A program made the translations under genes and the position numbers. A stretch of 64,000 nucleotides of DNA from Marinagarivorans sp. (lineage in GTDB: Bacteria > Pseudomonadota > Gammaproteobacteria > Pseudomonadales > Cellvibrionaceae), in contig JANQJB010000028.1 in assembly GCA_028281865.1 (NCBI GenBank), positions 1 through 64,000 of the forward strand, in the 5' to 3' direction. The notes below the pieces were generated by a model. That model did no database searches. It worked only from the letters and a program-made list of their open reading frames with translations, and was not told the origin of the DNA. Position 1 is the stretch's first letter. Every line of letters starts with the position of its first letter. Positions 32,758 through 41,851 of this stretch are shown in pieces.

Positions 32758-33681
32758 ATGCTTAAAGTCATCTTTATAAACACTTTTTTTGTATTGGCTA
32801 TATCGATTTTAGCTGCTTGTAGCGGTGACAATGCCCCTGCGGGTTCGAGCTCGTCTTCAAGTAGTTCTTCTTCAAGTAGCTCGTCGTCGAGTAGTTCTTC
32901 TTCATCTAGCTCGTCTTCCAGCAGCTCTTCCTCTTCAAGTTCGTCATCGTCAAGTAGTAGTTCTTCGAGCAGCAGTTCAAGCAGCAGTTCTTCTTCCGGC
33001 AACGTCAAACCGGAAGACCCTTATATGGGAATGCTGGGAACTTTGCCGCAATTAGCTGCGGGTCATCCGCAGGAAAATTGCCCAGAACCAAAAGAGCAAA
33101 CGGGACCCTTTTTGGAAAAAAATGGTTTAGTTGTTTTTGAAGCAGAGAGCACGGCAAAATCCGGAGGTTATAGATTTAGAACTGAACGCGAAAATTATAC
33201 GGGTACCGGTTATTACCATACGGGCAATGGCGGCGGAATTGAATGGAAATTTAAAATTCAAAATGCCGGTGAATACAATATGATTTGGCGTAATTCTAAA
33301 GGCTCGAACAACGATAAATTGAACGATTCCTTTATTTCCATTTCGAATGCGAAAGGTAGACTCTGTGCAAATGGCAGAAAAAAAATATTTGTCGGCGGCG
33401 AGCACCCAGCGGGCACTTGGTCTTGGCATTCGACTTGTGAGGGTTGCGGCGCTCACCCTCCACAGCCGATTACCTGTACGTTTAACGAAGGTGAAGTCGT
33501 GACAATGACCTTAACCCTCCGCTCCAATGGGCATGCAGTGGATCGTATTGTTTGGTACAACGCCGAGCATCAGCCGGAAAACCTGAAGTGGGGCTTCCAA
33601 ACTTTGCTTGACCACGACGACCTTTACAGCTCACCTTATGAACAAGTGCTTGCCAATTTGTGTGAGTCTGAGCAGGAATAA
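32758..33681 (+). CDS. Poly-serine lipoprotein with a carbohydrate-binding-like domain
   Basis: 307 residues. The lipobox is LAACSG (Cys 21), followed by an uninterrupted run of about 50 serines (residues 30-80), the longest linker in the window. The C-terminal 220 residues form a beta-sandwich resembling CBM6/CBM35-type modules: GLVVFEAESTAKSGGYRF, YTGTGYYHTGNGGGIEWKFK, NAGEYNMIWRNSKGSN and MTLTLRSNGHAVDRIVWYN. The 'EAEs...TGtGY...GEY' pattern is typical of galactose-binding-like modules on polysaccharidases. No catalytic domain is attached, so it is probably a surface glycan-binding lipoprotein, held away from the membrane by the flexible linker. Confidence 0.82.
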   Translation: MLKVIFINTFFVLAISILAACSGDNAPAGSSSSSSSSSSSSSSSSSSSSSSSSSSSSSSSSSSSSSSSSSSSSSSSSSSSGNVKPEDPYMGMLGTLPQLAAGHPQENCPEPKEQTGPFLEKNGLVVFEAESTAKSGGYRFRTERENYTGTGYYHTGNGGGIEWKFKIQNAGEYNMIWRNSKGSNNDKLNDSFISISNAKGRLCANGRKKIFVGGEHPAGTWSWHSTCEGCGAHPPQPITCTFNEGEVVTMTLTLRSNGHAVDRIVWYNAEHQPENLKWGFQTLLDHDDLYSSPYEQVLANLCESEQE

Positions 33682-33695
33682 ATAAGCGGGCGCAA

Positions 33696-33736
33696 GATTA
33701 GCTAATCGCCCGATGTTCAAAAGTTTTAACATCGGG
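33696..33736. other. Stem-loop behind the poly-serine lipoprotein gene
   Basis: GATTAGCTAATC (33696-33707) is a perfect palindrome, directly followed by CCCGATGTT and AACATCGGG (33709-33717 with 33728-33736). It lies just after the stop codon and lacks a uridine run, so it may be a 3'-end stabilising structure rather than an intrinsic terminator. Confidence 0.45.
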
Positions 33737-33836
33737 CTAATCGCATGTCGCTAAATTTTATTTGACAAAGTAGGGCTGATAAAAACATAATTGCGCCCTC
33801 AACAAAATGGATTTCACTTAAAAAGGAACTTTTATT

Positions 33837-34391
33837 ATGTCTTTTCGTTTCACTTCTTTTGTAGTTTTTCTCTTTTTTCAATCTGCTCTGGCGCATGCTG
33901 GCTTGCTGCTTACTTTTTCTGAAAACCCCAGTGGTGGCGCATTGCTGCATATCGAAGGTCAAGGTGTTATTGGCGCAAATTTAGGCAAACGCGTTGATTT
34001 TTTTAACTTAAGTGGCGGCGACCCATTTGCAACCGAGCTTGAGGAATTTGATTTGTCTGTTGACATGATCAATTTCACGCAGGCGAGTCGCTTAACTCAA
34101 ATTAGGCTCGACAGTGACACAAGTGGTGACGACTTCTTTTTAAATTTCGATAATTCTTTAAAAAGCGGTGAACCGTTTAATGTAAACGAATGGCTCGAAT
34201 TTAACTTGTTCGATTATACGTTGCTAACTCCGGGCGTTTATAAGGACGAAACGGATTCAGAAAGTGTTGCGTTAGGTGGTTTTCAGTTGGTGATTGAAGA
34301 AGCTGAGCATGCCACTGCAGTCGATGCACCACATAGCTTGGCGCTTTTTGGTTTTGTTGCGTTGTTTGTGTTGCGTAAGCGTTTGCGATAA
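33837..34391 (+). CDS. Exported PEP-CTERM-like protein
   Basis: 184 residues behind AAAAGGAAC. The signal peptide is MSFRFTSFVVFLFFQSALA, cleaved near AHAG. The middle is an acidic beta-rich domain (LLLTFSENPSGGALLHIEGQ, RLTQIRLDSDTSGDDFFLNF). The C-terminus, APHSLALFGFVALFVLRKRL, has the tripartite plan of PEP-CTERM sorting signals (short Pro motif, hydrophobic helix, basic end), although the canonical VPEP is replaced by DAPHS. Such proteins are processed by exosortase and end up in the extracellular polysaccharide or on the surface. No exosortase gene is in the window. The domain itself is not assigned. Confidence 0.72.
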   Translation: MSFRFTSFVVFLFFQSALAHAGLLLTFSENPSGGALLHIEGQGVIGANLGKRVDFFNLSGGDPFATELEEFDLSVDMINFTQASRLTQIRLDSDTSGDDFFLNFDNSLKSGEPFNVNEWLEFNLFDYTLLTPGVYKDETDSESVALGGFQLVIEEAEHATAVDAPHSLALFGFVALFVLRKRLR

Positions 34392-34400
34392 AAATCAAAA

Positions 34401-34431
34401 GCACGCGTCGCAAAATAATTGCGGCGCGTGC
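34401..34431. terminator. Bidirectional terminator between PEP-CTERM-like gene and ilvD
   Basis: GCACGCGTCGCAA and TTGCGGCGCGTGC pair over 13 positions (one G-U) around a 5-nt loop. T-rich stretches lie on both sides (TTAACTTTT on plus, TTTTGATTTTT on minus). It serves two convergent genes. Confidence 0.8.
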
Positions 34432-34472
34432 TTAACTTTTAAGTTATTTAAAAAACTATTCGAAAATTAAAA

Positions 34473-36320
34473 CTATCCAAAAAAATCTTTTTGCAGGCGC
34501 TCTTTATCCCGCACAGCGCCTTTGTCTGCACTTAAGGTTTGCAAAGCGTAAGCTTGCAGTGCGGTAGTGACATTGCGTTTTCTCGGCTTTGATGGTCGCC
34601 AGCCGCTGAGGTCTTTTTCCTCACGACGTTTTTCCAGTTCAGCCTCGTCGACCAATACATCGATTGTGCGGTTGGGAATATCGATTCGTATTTTGTCGCC
34701 GTTTTGAATCAAACCGATGGTTCCACCCGCGGCAGCTTCTGGGCTAGCGTGACCAATTGACAGGCCTGAACTACCGCCGCTAAAGCGGCCGTCGGTTAAT
34801 AAAGCACAGCTTTTACCCAGGCCTTTCGATTTTAAATACGAGGTTGGGTAAAGCATTTCCTGCATCCCCGGACCACCGCGCGGTCCCTCATAAATCACTA
34901 CTAATACCGAGCCCGGCTTCACCTTGTCAGCGAGAATATGTTCGACCGCTTCGTCTTGAGATTCCACTACATGTGCCGTGCCCTCAAATACCAAAATCGA
35001 TTCGTCGACACCTGCCGTTTTCACCACACACCCATCCAAGGCGATATTACCTCGCAACACGGCGAGCCCGCCTTCCTGCGAATAAGCGTGTTCGAGCGAG
35101 CGAATACAGCCATTCTCACGGTCGGCGTCGAGGCTTGACCAGCGAGTGTCTTGGCTAAATGCGGTTTGTGTCGGTATGCCGGCGGGGCCTGCTTTATAGT
35201 AAGTTTTTACCTCCTCACTTGCCCTGCGCATAATATCCCACTCGTCTATCGCAGCGCCTATCGTCGCACTGTGAATTGTCGAGCAACTGCGGTCGAGCAT
35301 ATTAGCGCGATCAAGCTCTCCCAAAATACCGTAGATACCTCCGGCGCGATGCACATCTTCGATATGATACTTCTGCGTATTAGGTGCGACCTTGCATAGC
35401 TGAGGAACCTCGCGGCTCAGCTGGTCAATATCTTTTAACGTAAAATCAACTTCTGCCTCTTGGGCGATACCAAGCAAATGCAAAATTGTGTTAGTAGAAC
35501 CGCCCATGGCGATATCGAGCGTCATCGCATTGATAAACGCGCTTTTGCTGCCGATGGAACGAGGCAAAACAGACGCGTCCTCGTCGTCATAATAAGCTTT
35601 CGCAATTTCGACAATACGAGAACCCGCGCGGCGAAAGAGCTTTTCGCGATCAGCGTGGGTGGCAAGCACAGTACCGTTGCCAGGGAAACTTAGGCCAAGC
35701 GCCTCAGTTAAGCAATTCATCGAGTTTGCGGTAAACATTCCCGAGCACGAACCACAAGTTGGGCATGCACTGCGCTCATACTCTGCAACCGTCTCATCAT
35801 CCGCATCACTGGCGGCGACAACCATTGCGTCGACAAGGTCGAGCTTGTGCTCGGCAAGTTTGGTTTTTCCGGCTTCCATCGGCCCGCCGGAAACAAAAAT
35901 AGTCGGAATGTTTAAGCGCATAGTGGCAAGCAGCATTCCGGGAGTGATTTTGTCGCAGTTGGAAATGCAGACCATGGCATCGGCGCAGTGGCCGTTGACC
36001 ATATATTCAACCGAATCGGCGATTAAATCACGGCTTGGCAAACTGTAGAGCATGCCATCGTGACCCATGGCGATGCCGTCGTCGACTGCGATGGTATTAA
36101 ACTCTTTTGCGACACCACCGGCAGCTTCAATTTCTCGAGCAACCAGTTGGCCAAGATCTTTTAAATGAACGTGCCCTGGTACAAATTGCGTGAACGAATT
36201 AACGACAGCAATTATGGGTTTTTGAAAATCGTCATCTTTCATACCTGTGGCGCGCCAAAGTGAACGCGCACCGGCCATATTGCGACCTTCAGTAGTCGTC
36301 TTCGAACGGTATCTGGGCAT
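34473..36320 (-). CDS. ilvD: Dihydroxy-acid dehydratase
   Basis: 615 residues, the normal length for IlvD. It dehydrates 2,3-dihydroxy-isovalerate and 2,3-dihydroxy-3-methylvalerate to the 2-oxo acids in valine and isoleucine synthesis, in the cytoplasm. Iron-sulfur cluster cysteines are in [11 protein letters not shown] and in [18 protein letters not shown]; other family blocks are [54 protein letters not shown] and [20 protein letters not shown]. It stands alone; upstream lies an interspersed inverted repeat (36446-36572). Expression might be set by branched-chain amino acids, but no leader peptide is seen. Confidence 0.97.
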   Translation of the reverse strand: MPRYRSKTTTEGRNMAGARSLWRATGMKDDDFQKPIIAVVNSFTQFVPGHVHLKDLGQLVAREIEAAGGVAKEFNTIAVDDGIAMGHDGMLYSLPSRDLIADSVEYMVNGHCADAMVCISNCDKITPGMLLATMRLNIPTIFVSGGPMEAGKTKLAEHKLDLVDAMVVAASDADDETVAEYERSACPTCGSCSGMFTANSMNCLTEALGLSFPGNGTVLATHADREKLFRRAGSRIVEIAKAYYDDEDASVLPRSIGSKSAFINAMTLDIAMGGSTNTILHLLGIAQEAEVDFTLKDIDQLSREVPQLCKVAPNTQKYHIEDVHRAGGIYGILGELDRANMLDRSCSTIHSATIGAAIDEWDIMRRASEEVKTYYKAGPAGIPTQTAFSQDTRWSSLDADRENGCIRSLEHAYSQEGGLAVLRGNIALDGCVVKTAGVDESILVFEGTAHVVESQDEAVEHILADKVKPGSVLVVIYEGPRGGPGMQEMLYPTSYLKSKGLGKSCALLTDGRFSGGSSGLSIGHASPEAAAGGTIGLIQNGDKIRIDIPNRTIDVLVDEAELEKRREEKDLSGWRPSKPRKRNVTTALQAYALQTLSADKGAVRDKERLQKDFFG

Positions 36321-36445
36321 AACAATCTCTATAACAGCGAGTGAAGGGAAGAGGCGAAGAATAGCAAATTTTGGGGCCCTCAGCAGCCGCGATGAAGCTG
36401 TTTTTATGAGCTGAAAAGTTGTATGAAGAAGTGTTTCGGCACTGA

Positions 36446-36572
36446 GTTACTATGGAACAGTTACTTCTTTTAGGGCTGTGAAAATCGTGGACGATTTTGA
36501 CAGAGCCCCCAAGGATGGGTTGAGGGGGGGCGCCGAGCCTGGCGCTAAAAGAAGTAACTGTTCCATAGTAAC
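36446..36572. repeat. Long inverted repeat, class B loop (copy 1)
   Basis: Arms at 36446-36473 and 36545-36572 are 28 bp each and perfectly complementary. The 71-nt loop holds two nested hairpins (AAAATCGT with ACGATTTT, and GCGCC with GGCGC) and, read on the minus strand, ACCCATCCTTGGGGGCTC. That motif recurs in the copy at 41535-41632. It lies between the stop of the response-regulator gene and the start of ilvD, both minus, so it could end transcription before ilvD. Confidence 0.85.
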
Positions 36573-36607
36573 GGTCCCTGATTTACAGCGAGTTCAAGCA
36601 ATTTGCA

Positions 36608-38302
36608 CTACTGCAATTTTGTCATCACGTCGGGATAAATCTTGCTCAACTGTTTTTGAATAAACGCAAAGCGCTTAAATTGTTTATCTTCCGGTTTGAT
36701 TTCGCCAACAATCCGCATACTGCGCAAACACATTTTCGCCGATTTATCATTTGGCCCAAGCGCCTCGCTCTGCGCGAGAATGGCCTGTACAAGGTTCAAG
36801 TTTAAACCAACATGCTTCGGGTAAGCGGCAATAGCATCGTTGAAAACAGCGATCGCACTATCAAAATCTTTTTTGTCGTAAGCCGAAATACCTGAGCGTG
36901 TAAGTTTTGTTGCGACATCCTTACCGTCGTCACTGACAGGCTCGCTGGTTATACCATCGATAACCCGCATAAGTTTTTTATCATCCGGATGCTTAGCTGC
37001 TAAAGAATTTAAGATTGCGCGCGCCTGGTCCTCTTCCTCCATCGCATAGAGCGAACGGGCAAATTCCAAACTGGTGTTAGTAGAAGGCAAATGAAGCTTG
37101 CTGTAGGAATCCTTCGCCTTTTGCAGCGTCTTCTGGGCAGTTTCCATTTCCCCTTGGCTCTTTTCCAGTTGCGATTCGACCATGAGCGACTGTGCCTCAA
37201 CATCAGGCTTATTGGAATAGCGTTTGCGGGCTCGGTCAAGATAGGAATTCGCCTGTTTAACCAGCGTTTTGGACTCAGGTGATTTATCACCGTCAGTAAC
37301 ATCAGCTACTTTGCGCACATAATTAAAATAATCTTGCGGCGACTCATGGCAAGAATTGTTGCCCCACTTGATCGCATTTTGATGTGATTTAAGTGAGACT
37401 TGGTCGTCGCCATTGACGTCGGCAAGCTCGGCAAGTTGACGGTGGCGCTTAACCGATTTGGGTGAGATGGATGTTGCTCGCTCCGTTGCCTTTTGCGCGC
37501 TAATCATATCGTTTCGACGCGTATAAACTTCTGCGAGCATATCGTGAGCTTCGATATAGCGCTCATCATCAGTGATAATCTCTTCAAACAATTCTTCCGC
37601 TGCGTCGAGTTTACCCTGCTCAAGGAAAGTTTTGCCTAAACCAATTTTTGCCCAGGCTAGTGGCTTTTTCTCAAGCACATTCTCATAAATGTCTTGCGCG
37701 TCTTTTAAGTATCGCAGTAAGAAAAGCAGCTGCGCTTTCATTTTAATCACGTCTTTCGCATAGCGGCTACCCGCATTGATAACCTCGTTGCAGCGCTCAA
37801 CCGCGACTTTATAGTCGCCGTCTGAAATGGCAGTTTTGATAGGTAAAAGGGCTTCGTGACGAATAATTGCCCGGTTTAAACGTGTACGCAATGATTGTTC
37901 TGTGTAGGGTTTGGTGATGTAGTCATCGGGCTGGCATTCTAGGGCACCGAGCACCATTTCACGTGAAGATTCACCCGTTAGCATCACAAACAAGCTAGTC
38001 ATTAACAGCACACGCAAATGACGCACTTCTTCCAACACTTGCTGGCCGTCCTTGCCCGCTCCAAGATTGTAATCGGAAATGACAATATCGAACTTTTTGT
38101 TCGAACACAGCTTGATAGCTTCTTCGCCGTTGGCCGCCGTTTCAACTGACTGAGCGCCGAATGTGCGCAATGAACGCTTGAGTGACCCGCGAATTTCCGG
38201 GAAATCGTCGATCACCAGTACCTTCTTGGTATTGTAAATTTTGACGATATCGATTTGCCGCATATCGTCTGGAGATGTGTGGTCGAGATCCAGTTCAGCC
38301 AT
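36608..38302 (-). CDS. Response regulator with C-terminal tetratricopeptide repeats
   Basis: 564 residues. The receiver domain (about residues 25-145) has the acidic pair in KVLVIDDFPEIRGSL, the phospho-acceptor Asp in FDIVISDYNLG, Thr in VMLTGESS and Lys in DDYITKPYT, so it can be phosphorylated. The remaining 400 residues are helical TPR-like repeats (YLKDAQDIYENVLEKKPLAW, KLDAAEELFEEIITDDERYI, DFDSAIAVFNDAIAAYPKHV). There is no DNA-binding or enzymatic output domain, so output must be by protein-protein contact. Similar receiver-TPR proteins occur in Pseudomonas, Shewanella and Vibrio, where their function is largely unknown. No histidine kinase gene is adjacent. Confidence 0.92.
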   Translation of the reverse strand: MAELDLDHTSPDDMRQIDIVKIYNTKKVLVIDDFPEIRGSLKRSLRTFGAQSVETAANGEEAIKLCSNKKFDIVISDYNLGAGKDGQQVLEEVRHLRVLLMTSLFVMLTGESSREMVLGALECQPDDYITKPYTEQSLRTRLNRAIIRHEALLPIKTAISDGDYKVAVERCNEVINAGSRYAKDVIKMKAQLLFLLRYLKDAQDIYENVLEKKPLAWAKIGLGKTFLEQGKLDAAEELFEEIITDDERYIEAHDMLAEVYTRRNDMISAQKATERATSISPKSVKRHRQLAELADVNGDDQVSLKSHQNAIKWGNNSCHESPQDYFNYVRKVADVTDGDKSPESKTLVKQANSYLDRARKRYSNKPDVEAQSLMVESQLEKSQGEMETAQKTLQKAKDSYSKLHLPSTNTSLEFARSLYAMEEEDQARAILNSLAAKHPDDKKLMRVIDGITSEPVSDDGKDVATKLTRSGISAYDKKDFDSAIAVFNDAIAAYPKHVGLNLNLVQAILAQSEALGPNDKSAKMCLRSMRIVGEIKPEDKQFKRFAFIQKQLSKIYPDVMTKLQ

Positions 38303-38458
38303 AATGTTATGCCCTGTGGTGCGCTCGATGTTGCGCAGTTCAAAAAATTACACCTTTATTTCAGTCTAGACGCGATGTCTGCTATAGGCGAATGTTGGCT
38401 GCACGTGAATTGTGCTCACTGTGACTAGAGCGAAGGCGCAGGGGATTGCTGGCAGTTT

Positions 38459-39787
38459 TCAGCTGCTGCTCAGGTCTTTGACAAAAACCTTGGATTTGCG
38501 CTGAAAGTTATACAGAGCTTTGCGTTCGACTGGCAGGATGCTGGGAACAGTTTCGATAAAGCCCTGCTCAAGAAACCAGTGCGCGGCTTGAGTTGTGAGC
38601 ACGAATAAGTGCTGCATTTTTAAACGCTGTGCTTGGCGCTCCAAGTGTGTAAGTAACTTTTTTGCACGGCCGCCATTGCGGTAATCCGTGTGTATGGCAA
38701 CGCAGGCCAGCTCACCAGAATTTGCTTGGCTAAACGGATAGAGAGCGGCGCATCCGATAATCACCGAATCCTTTTCCATAACCGTAAAACAGGCGATTTC
38801 ACGTTCGAGTAATTCGCGCGAGCGCCTAACCAAAATACCCTCATCTTCAAGCGGTTTAAGCAGATTGAGAATGCCTGAAACGTCCTCGAAGCGGGCTCGG
38901 CGGATCGCTTCGTAGTTATCGCGATAGACCATCGTACCTGCTCCGTCGCGAGTGAAGAGCTCTTTTAACAACGCGCCATCTTCATTGGATGAGATTACGT
39001 GGGCACGCGAGATTCCTCCATCACAGGCTTTATGGCAGGCCTTAAGTGAAAAATAGGTGTTATTGCTGCTTTTTTTCGGGTGCTTGACCAAAAACTTTTC
39101 GCATTTGAGTAAGGTCATTTCGCGATAAATTTTGCCGGCATCGTCGTAAATAGGGCCGTCGTCGTTATAGACAATAAGTTTATCGGCATTTACCGCGAGC
39201 GCCGTTTCAACTGCGATATCGTCGAAGCCGACATTAAAAATCTCGCCCGATACTGAAAAACCAAGTGGTGAAACGAGCGCAATCGAGCCGTTTTCAATAA
39301 TTTGTTTAACGCCTTCGCTGTCTATGCTGCGCACTTTTCCAGTGAGCTGATAGTCGACGCCGTCGAGCACGCCTATCGGCATGGCAGTGACAAAGTTGCC
39401 GCTGCGCACTCGAATTTTCGCGCCGTAAAGAGGCGAGTTTGGCAGCCCGGTAGAGAAGGCAGATTCCAGCTTCAAGCGCGTCAGTTCGATTGCACTAAGG
39501 ACGTGTGGCAATTGTTCGCGTGTGGTTATGCGCCAGCCGTTAACGATTTCTGTCTGAAGTTTCGCATCGGTGAGTTGCTTTTCTATCTGTCGGCGCGCTC
39601 CGTGCACAACAACTAAACGAATACCGAGACTTTGCAACAACGCAATATCCGAAACAATATTGTTGAAATTCTTGTTCTCGATACTGTCGCCAGGAAGCAT
39701 CAGCACAAAGGTCTTGCCTCTGTGCGAATTGATATAGGGCGCTGAATGCCTAAACCAGCTTATGTCGATTTGCGTGGACTTATTCAC
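38459..39787 (-). CDS. argA: N-acetylglutamate synthase
   Basis: 442 residues from a GTG at 39787, the start that gives the same length and alignment as E. coli ArgA (443 residues, FRHS at residue 12 or 13); the open frame reaches a TTG at 39847. It makes N-acetyl-L-glutamate from glutamate and acetyl-CoA, the first step of arginine synthesis, and is normally inhibited by arginine. The amino-acid-kinase-like domain (about 15-290) has FRHSAPYINSHRGKTFVLML and GIRLVVVHGARRQIEKQL. The GNAT domain (about 295-442) has GILVRRSRELLEREI, ACVAIHTDYRNGGRAKKLL and LFVLTTQAAHWFLEQGF. It is a bifunctional-looking AAK-GNAT protein of the classical gammaproteobacterial type. Confidence 0.95.
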   Translation of the reverse strand: MNKSTQIDISWFRHSAPYINSHRGKTFVLMLPGDSIENKNFNNIVSDIALLQSLGIRLVVVHGARRQIEKQLTDAKLQTEIVNGWRITTREQLPHVLSAIELTRLKLESAFSTGLPNSPLYGAKIRVRSGNFVTAMPIGVLDGVDYQLTGKVRSIDSEGVKQIIENGSIALVSPLGFSVSGEIFNVGFDDIAVETALAVNADKLIVYNDDGPIYDDAGKIYREMTLLKCEKFLVKHPKKSSNNTYFSLKACHKACDGGISRAHVISSNEDGALLKELFTRDGAGTMVYRDNYEAIRRARFEDVSGILNLLKPLEDEGILVRRSRELLEREIACFTVMEKDSVIIGCAALYPFSQANSGELACVAIHTDYRNGGRAKKLLTHLERQAQRLKMQHLFVLTTQAAHWFLEQGFIETVPSILPVERKALYNFQRKSKVFVKDLSSS

Positions 39788-39908
39788 TGCAAGATTAACT
39801 CGGTGCGTGCAAATATCGGTAATGATTGAGGAGTATAACACTAGCAATGATAAGGAAAATTAAAACAAATCTCCTGAAAAAACAAACGGGAAGGTTGGAG
39901 GCCGATTT

Positions 39909-40637
39909 TTACTGCCAGTCTCCCCACAGATATTGCGCCAAGCTCAGCGCAGCGATTGGTGCAGTCTCAGTTCTCAGCACGCGTGGCCCTAGGCGGATTC
40001 CGCGAAACCCTTTAAGTGTTGCGAGTTCAATTTCGTCTTCACTCAAGCCGCCTTCCGGACCGATGAGTAGCGTAACGGATTTTGGCGGCTCGATATCGTT
40101 CGGAATCTTGCTCGCATCGGGAACTAAGATCCACTTTATTCCTGAGAACTCCCGTGCGATGAAATCTTCAATCTTTGTTGAGTCGTTAACCACTGGCAGC
40201 TTGTTGCGCCCGCTTTGCTCACAGGCGCTGATGGATACTTGCCGCCAGTGCTCGATTTTTTTCTGCAGACGATCCCCCTTTAATTTTACTTCGCAACGTT
40301 CGGTAAATATCGGCGTAATTTCACTGACACCTAACTCTGTCGCTTTTTGCACGGCCCAATCCATGCGTTCGCCCCTGGAGATAGCGAGCGCCAGATGTGT
40401 ATAAAGAGGCGATTCGTTTGCATAGTGATGCTGCTGAAGGACTTCAATCGTGAGGGACTTTTTATATGTTGCGATGACTTGAGCTGAGTAGCTAAAACCA
40501 TCTCCATTAAACAGTGTGAGTGGGCGACTGTTTTCGATACGTAATACGTGGAGAAGGTAATGAGCCTTTGCTCCCTCGACGGTAATTTCTGAAGGCGCGT
40601 CGAGCACGCCCTCCAAATATACGCGGGGAATGCGCAT
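39909..40637 (-). CDS. rsmE: 16S rRNA (uracil-1498-N3)-methyltransferase
   Basis: 242 residues. It methylates U1498 of 16S rRNA with SAM. The N-terminal PUA-like part (MRIPRVYLEG, KAHYLLHVLRI) is followed by the SPOUT methyltransferase domain with ALAISRGERMDWAVQKATEL, ITPIFTERCEVK, LLIGPEGGLSEDEIELA and LGPRVLRTETAPIAALSLAQ, the knotted SAM site. Its start overlaps the metF stop by one base (TAATG), so it is translated with metF; the SAM consumer is thus placed behind the SAM-cycle genes. Confidence 0.96.
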   Translation of the reverse strand: MRIPRVYLEGVLDAPSEITVEGAKAHYLLHVLRIENSRPLTLFNGDGFSYSAQVIATYKKSLTIEVLQQHHYANESPLYTHLALAISRGERMDWAVQKATELGVSEITPIFTERCEVKLKGDRLQKKIEHWRQVSISACEQSGRNKLPVVNDSTKIEDFIAREFSGIKWILVPDASKIPNDIEPPKSVTLLIGPEGGLSEDEIELATLKGFRGIRLGPRVLRTETAPIAALSLAQYLWGDWQ

Positions 40638-41485
40638 TAATCTGCTGAAATTAAACCAAGGTTATCGATAATTTTTAAGCAATGTTCGGCTTGGTTCATG
40701 GTATAAAAATGCAAACCTGGAGCATCGTTTTCGAGCAGCGTTTCGCAGAGCTCTGTGACCAGGTCGAGCCCAAAAGCTTTTAAGCTTGCTTCGTCATCGC
40801 CAAAGCCATCCAAACGTTTGCAAATCCAGCGAGGTATTTCGGCACCACACTTTTGGCTAAAACGCTGCAAGTTTTGGAAGTTAATGATTGGCATTATGCC
40901 GGGGTAGATTGGTTTATCGATGCCGATCTTGTCGCAGGCCTCGTGAAAGTAAAAATAGGCGTCGGGATTGTAAAAGTACTGCGTAATAGCCGAATCTGCT
41001 CCAGCATCAAACTTGCCTTGTAGGTATTTGATATCGGCATCGTAGCTGGGCGCTTCCGGATGAATTTCGGGATAAGCTGCAACTTCCAAATGAAAATGTT
41101 CACCAAAATGTTCGCGAATAAAGGCGACTAGTTCGTTGGCATACACCATGGAAACTCCACCGCCCATACCCGACGGTCGATCCCCGCGCAAAGCGACAAT
41201 GCGTTTTACGCCGATGTTTTGATACTGTTGAATCAGTTCTCTCATCATTTCTTCGGTGTCACCACCAAAAGATAGGTGGGGAGCAACGGCGAGTTCTTCG
41301 CGGGTTATTTCTTCCACGATCGAGCGTGTATTGTCGCGCGTTGAGCCACCGGCACCGTAAGTGACGGAAAAGAATTCAGGCTGCAGGTTGGCGAGTTGTT
41401 CGCGAACTTTTTTGAGTTTTTCTCTTCCTGCATCGGTTTTTGGCGGGAAGAATTCAAAGCTGATGCGGATGTCGTTCTCGGTCAT
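40637..41485 (-). CDS. metF: Methylenetetrahydrofolate reductase
   Basis: 282 residues from the ATG at 41485 (MTENDIRISFEFFPPKTDAG), which fits the family start; a GTG 29 codons earlier would run into a repeat element and is rejected. It reduces 5,10-methylene-THF to 5-methyl-THF with FAD and NAD(P)H, supplying the methyl group for methionine. Family blocks are SFEFFPPKTDAG, FFSVTYGAGGSTRDNT, VALRGDRPSG and ITQYFYNPDAYFYF; the barrel-shaped fold binds FAD. It lies in the sahR-metK-ahcY-metF-rsmE row, separated from ahcY by 366 bp that hold two interspersed inverted repeats. Confidence 0.96.
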   Translation of the reverse strand: MTENDIRISFEFFPPKTDAGREKLKKVREQLANLQPEFFSVTYGAGGSTRDNTRSIVEEITREELAVAPHLSFGGDTEEMMRELIQQYQNIGVKRIVALRGDRPSGMGGGVSMVYANELVAFIREHFGEHFHLEVAAYPEIHPEAPSYDADIKYLQGKFDAGADSAITQYFYNPDAYFYFHEACDKIGIDKPIYPGIMPIINFQNLQRFSQKCGAEIPRWICKRLDGFGDDEASLKAFGLDLVTELCETLLENDAPGLHFYTMNQAEHCLKIIDNLGLISAD

Positions 41486-41534
41486 GGGGTTGGCCACTCG
41501 GATTTTGTTTTTCTTCGTAGAGAGTTCGAGGCAT

Positions 41535-41632
41535 GGGTCGGTGAAAATTTTCTGGACACGCCGTGAACCCATCCATGGGGGCTCGAACGCGCGATTCCCG
41601 CGCGCGACGGTCCAGAAAATTTCCCCCGACCC
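41535..41632. repeat. Long inverted repeat, class B loop (copy 2)
   Basis: Arms at 41535-41557 and 41610-41632 are 23 bp with two mismatches. The 52-nt loop contains ACCCATCCATGGGGGCTCGA and a GC-rich hairpin (CGCGCG with GCGCGC). The loop motif matches the copy at 36446-36572 in inverse orientation. The stems of the two copies differ. Confidence 0.8.
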
Positions 41633-41697
41633 CTACCTCTGCGTGCGAGGTAAAATTCGTTAATTTTAATGGAGCAATAAACCTCGCTCGTAAGCTA

Positions 41698-41802
41698 GTT
41701 TGGTATTGGGTACGCGAAAGTGGAACCCTCACAGCAGGGAGCTGTGAGGGAGCTACAGGGATGTATTTACGTGTTTCCACTTTCGCGTACCCAATGGCAA
41801 AC
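41698..41802. repeat. Long inverted repeat, class A loop (copy 2)
   Basis: Arms at 41705-41725 and 41775-41795 are 21 bp and perfectly complementary, and GTTTG/CAAAC extends them at 41698-41702 and 41798-41802. The loop is 49 nt, the same length as the copy at 21798-21910; read on the minus strand it has TACATCCCTGTAGCTCCCTC followed by an inner hairpin (CCCTCACAGC with GCTGTGAGGG). It lies directly behind the ahcY stop codon (minus strand). Confidence 0.85.
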
Positions 41803-41851
41803 GGGGCAAAAAACAAACTCGCCCCACATGCCAAGCAATTCAATGCCAAAC

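Noticed and set aside
39788-39847. TTG-initiated extension of argA
   Set aside because: The GTG at 39787 gives the family's usual length and alignment.
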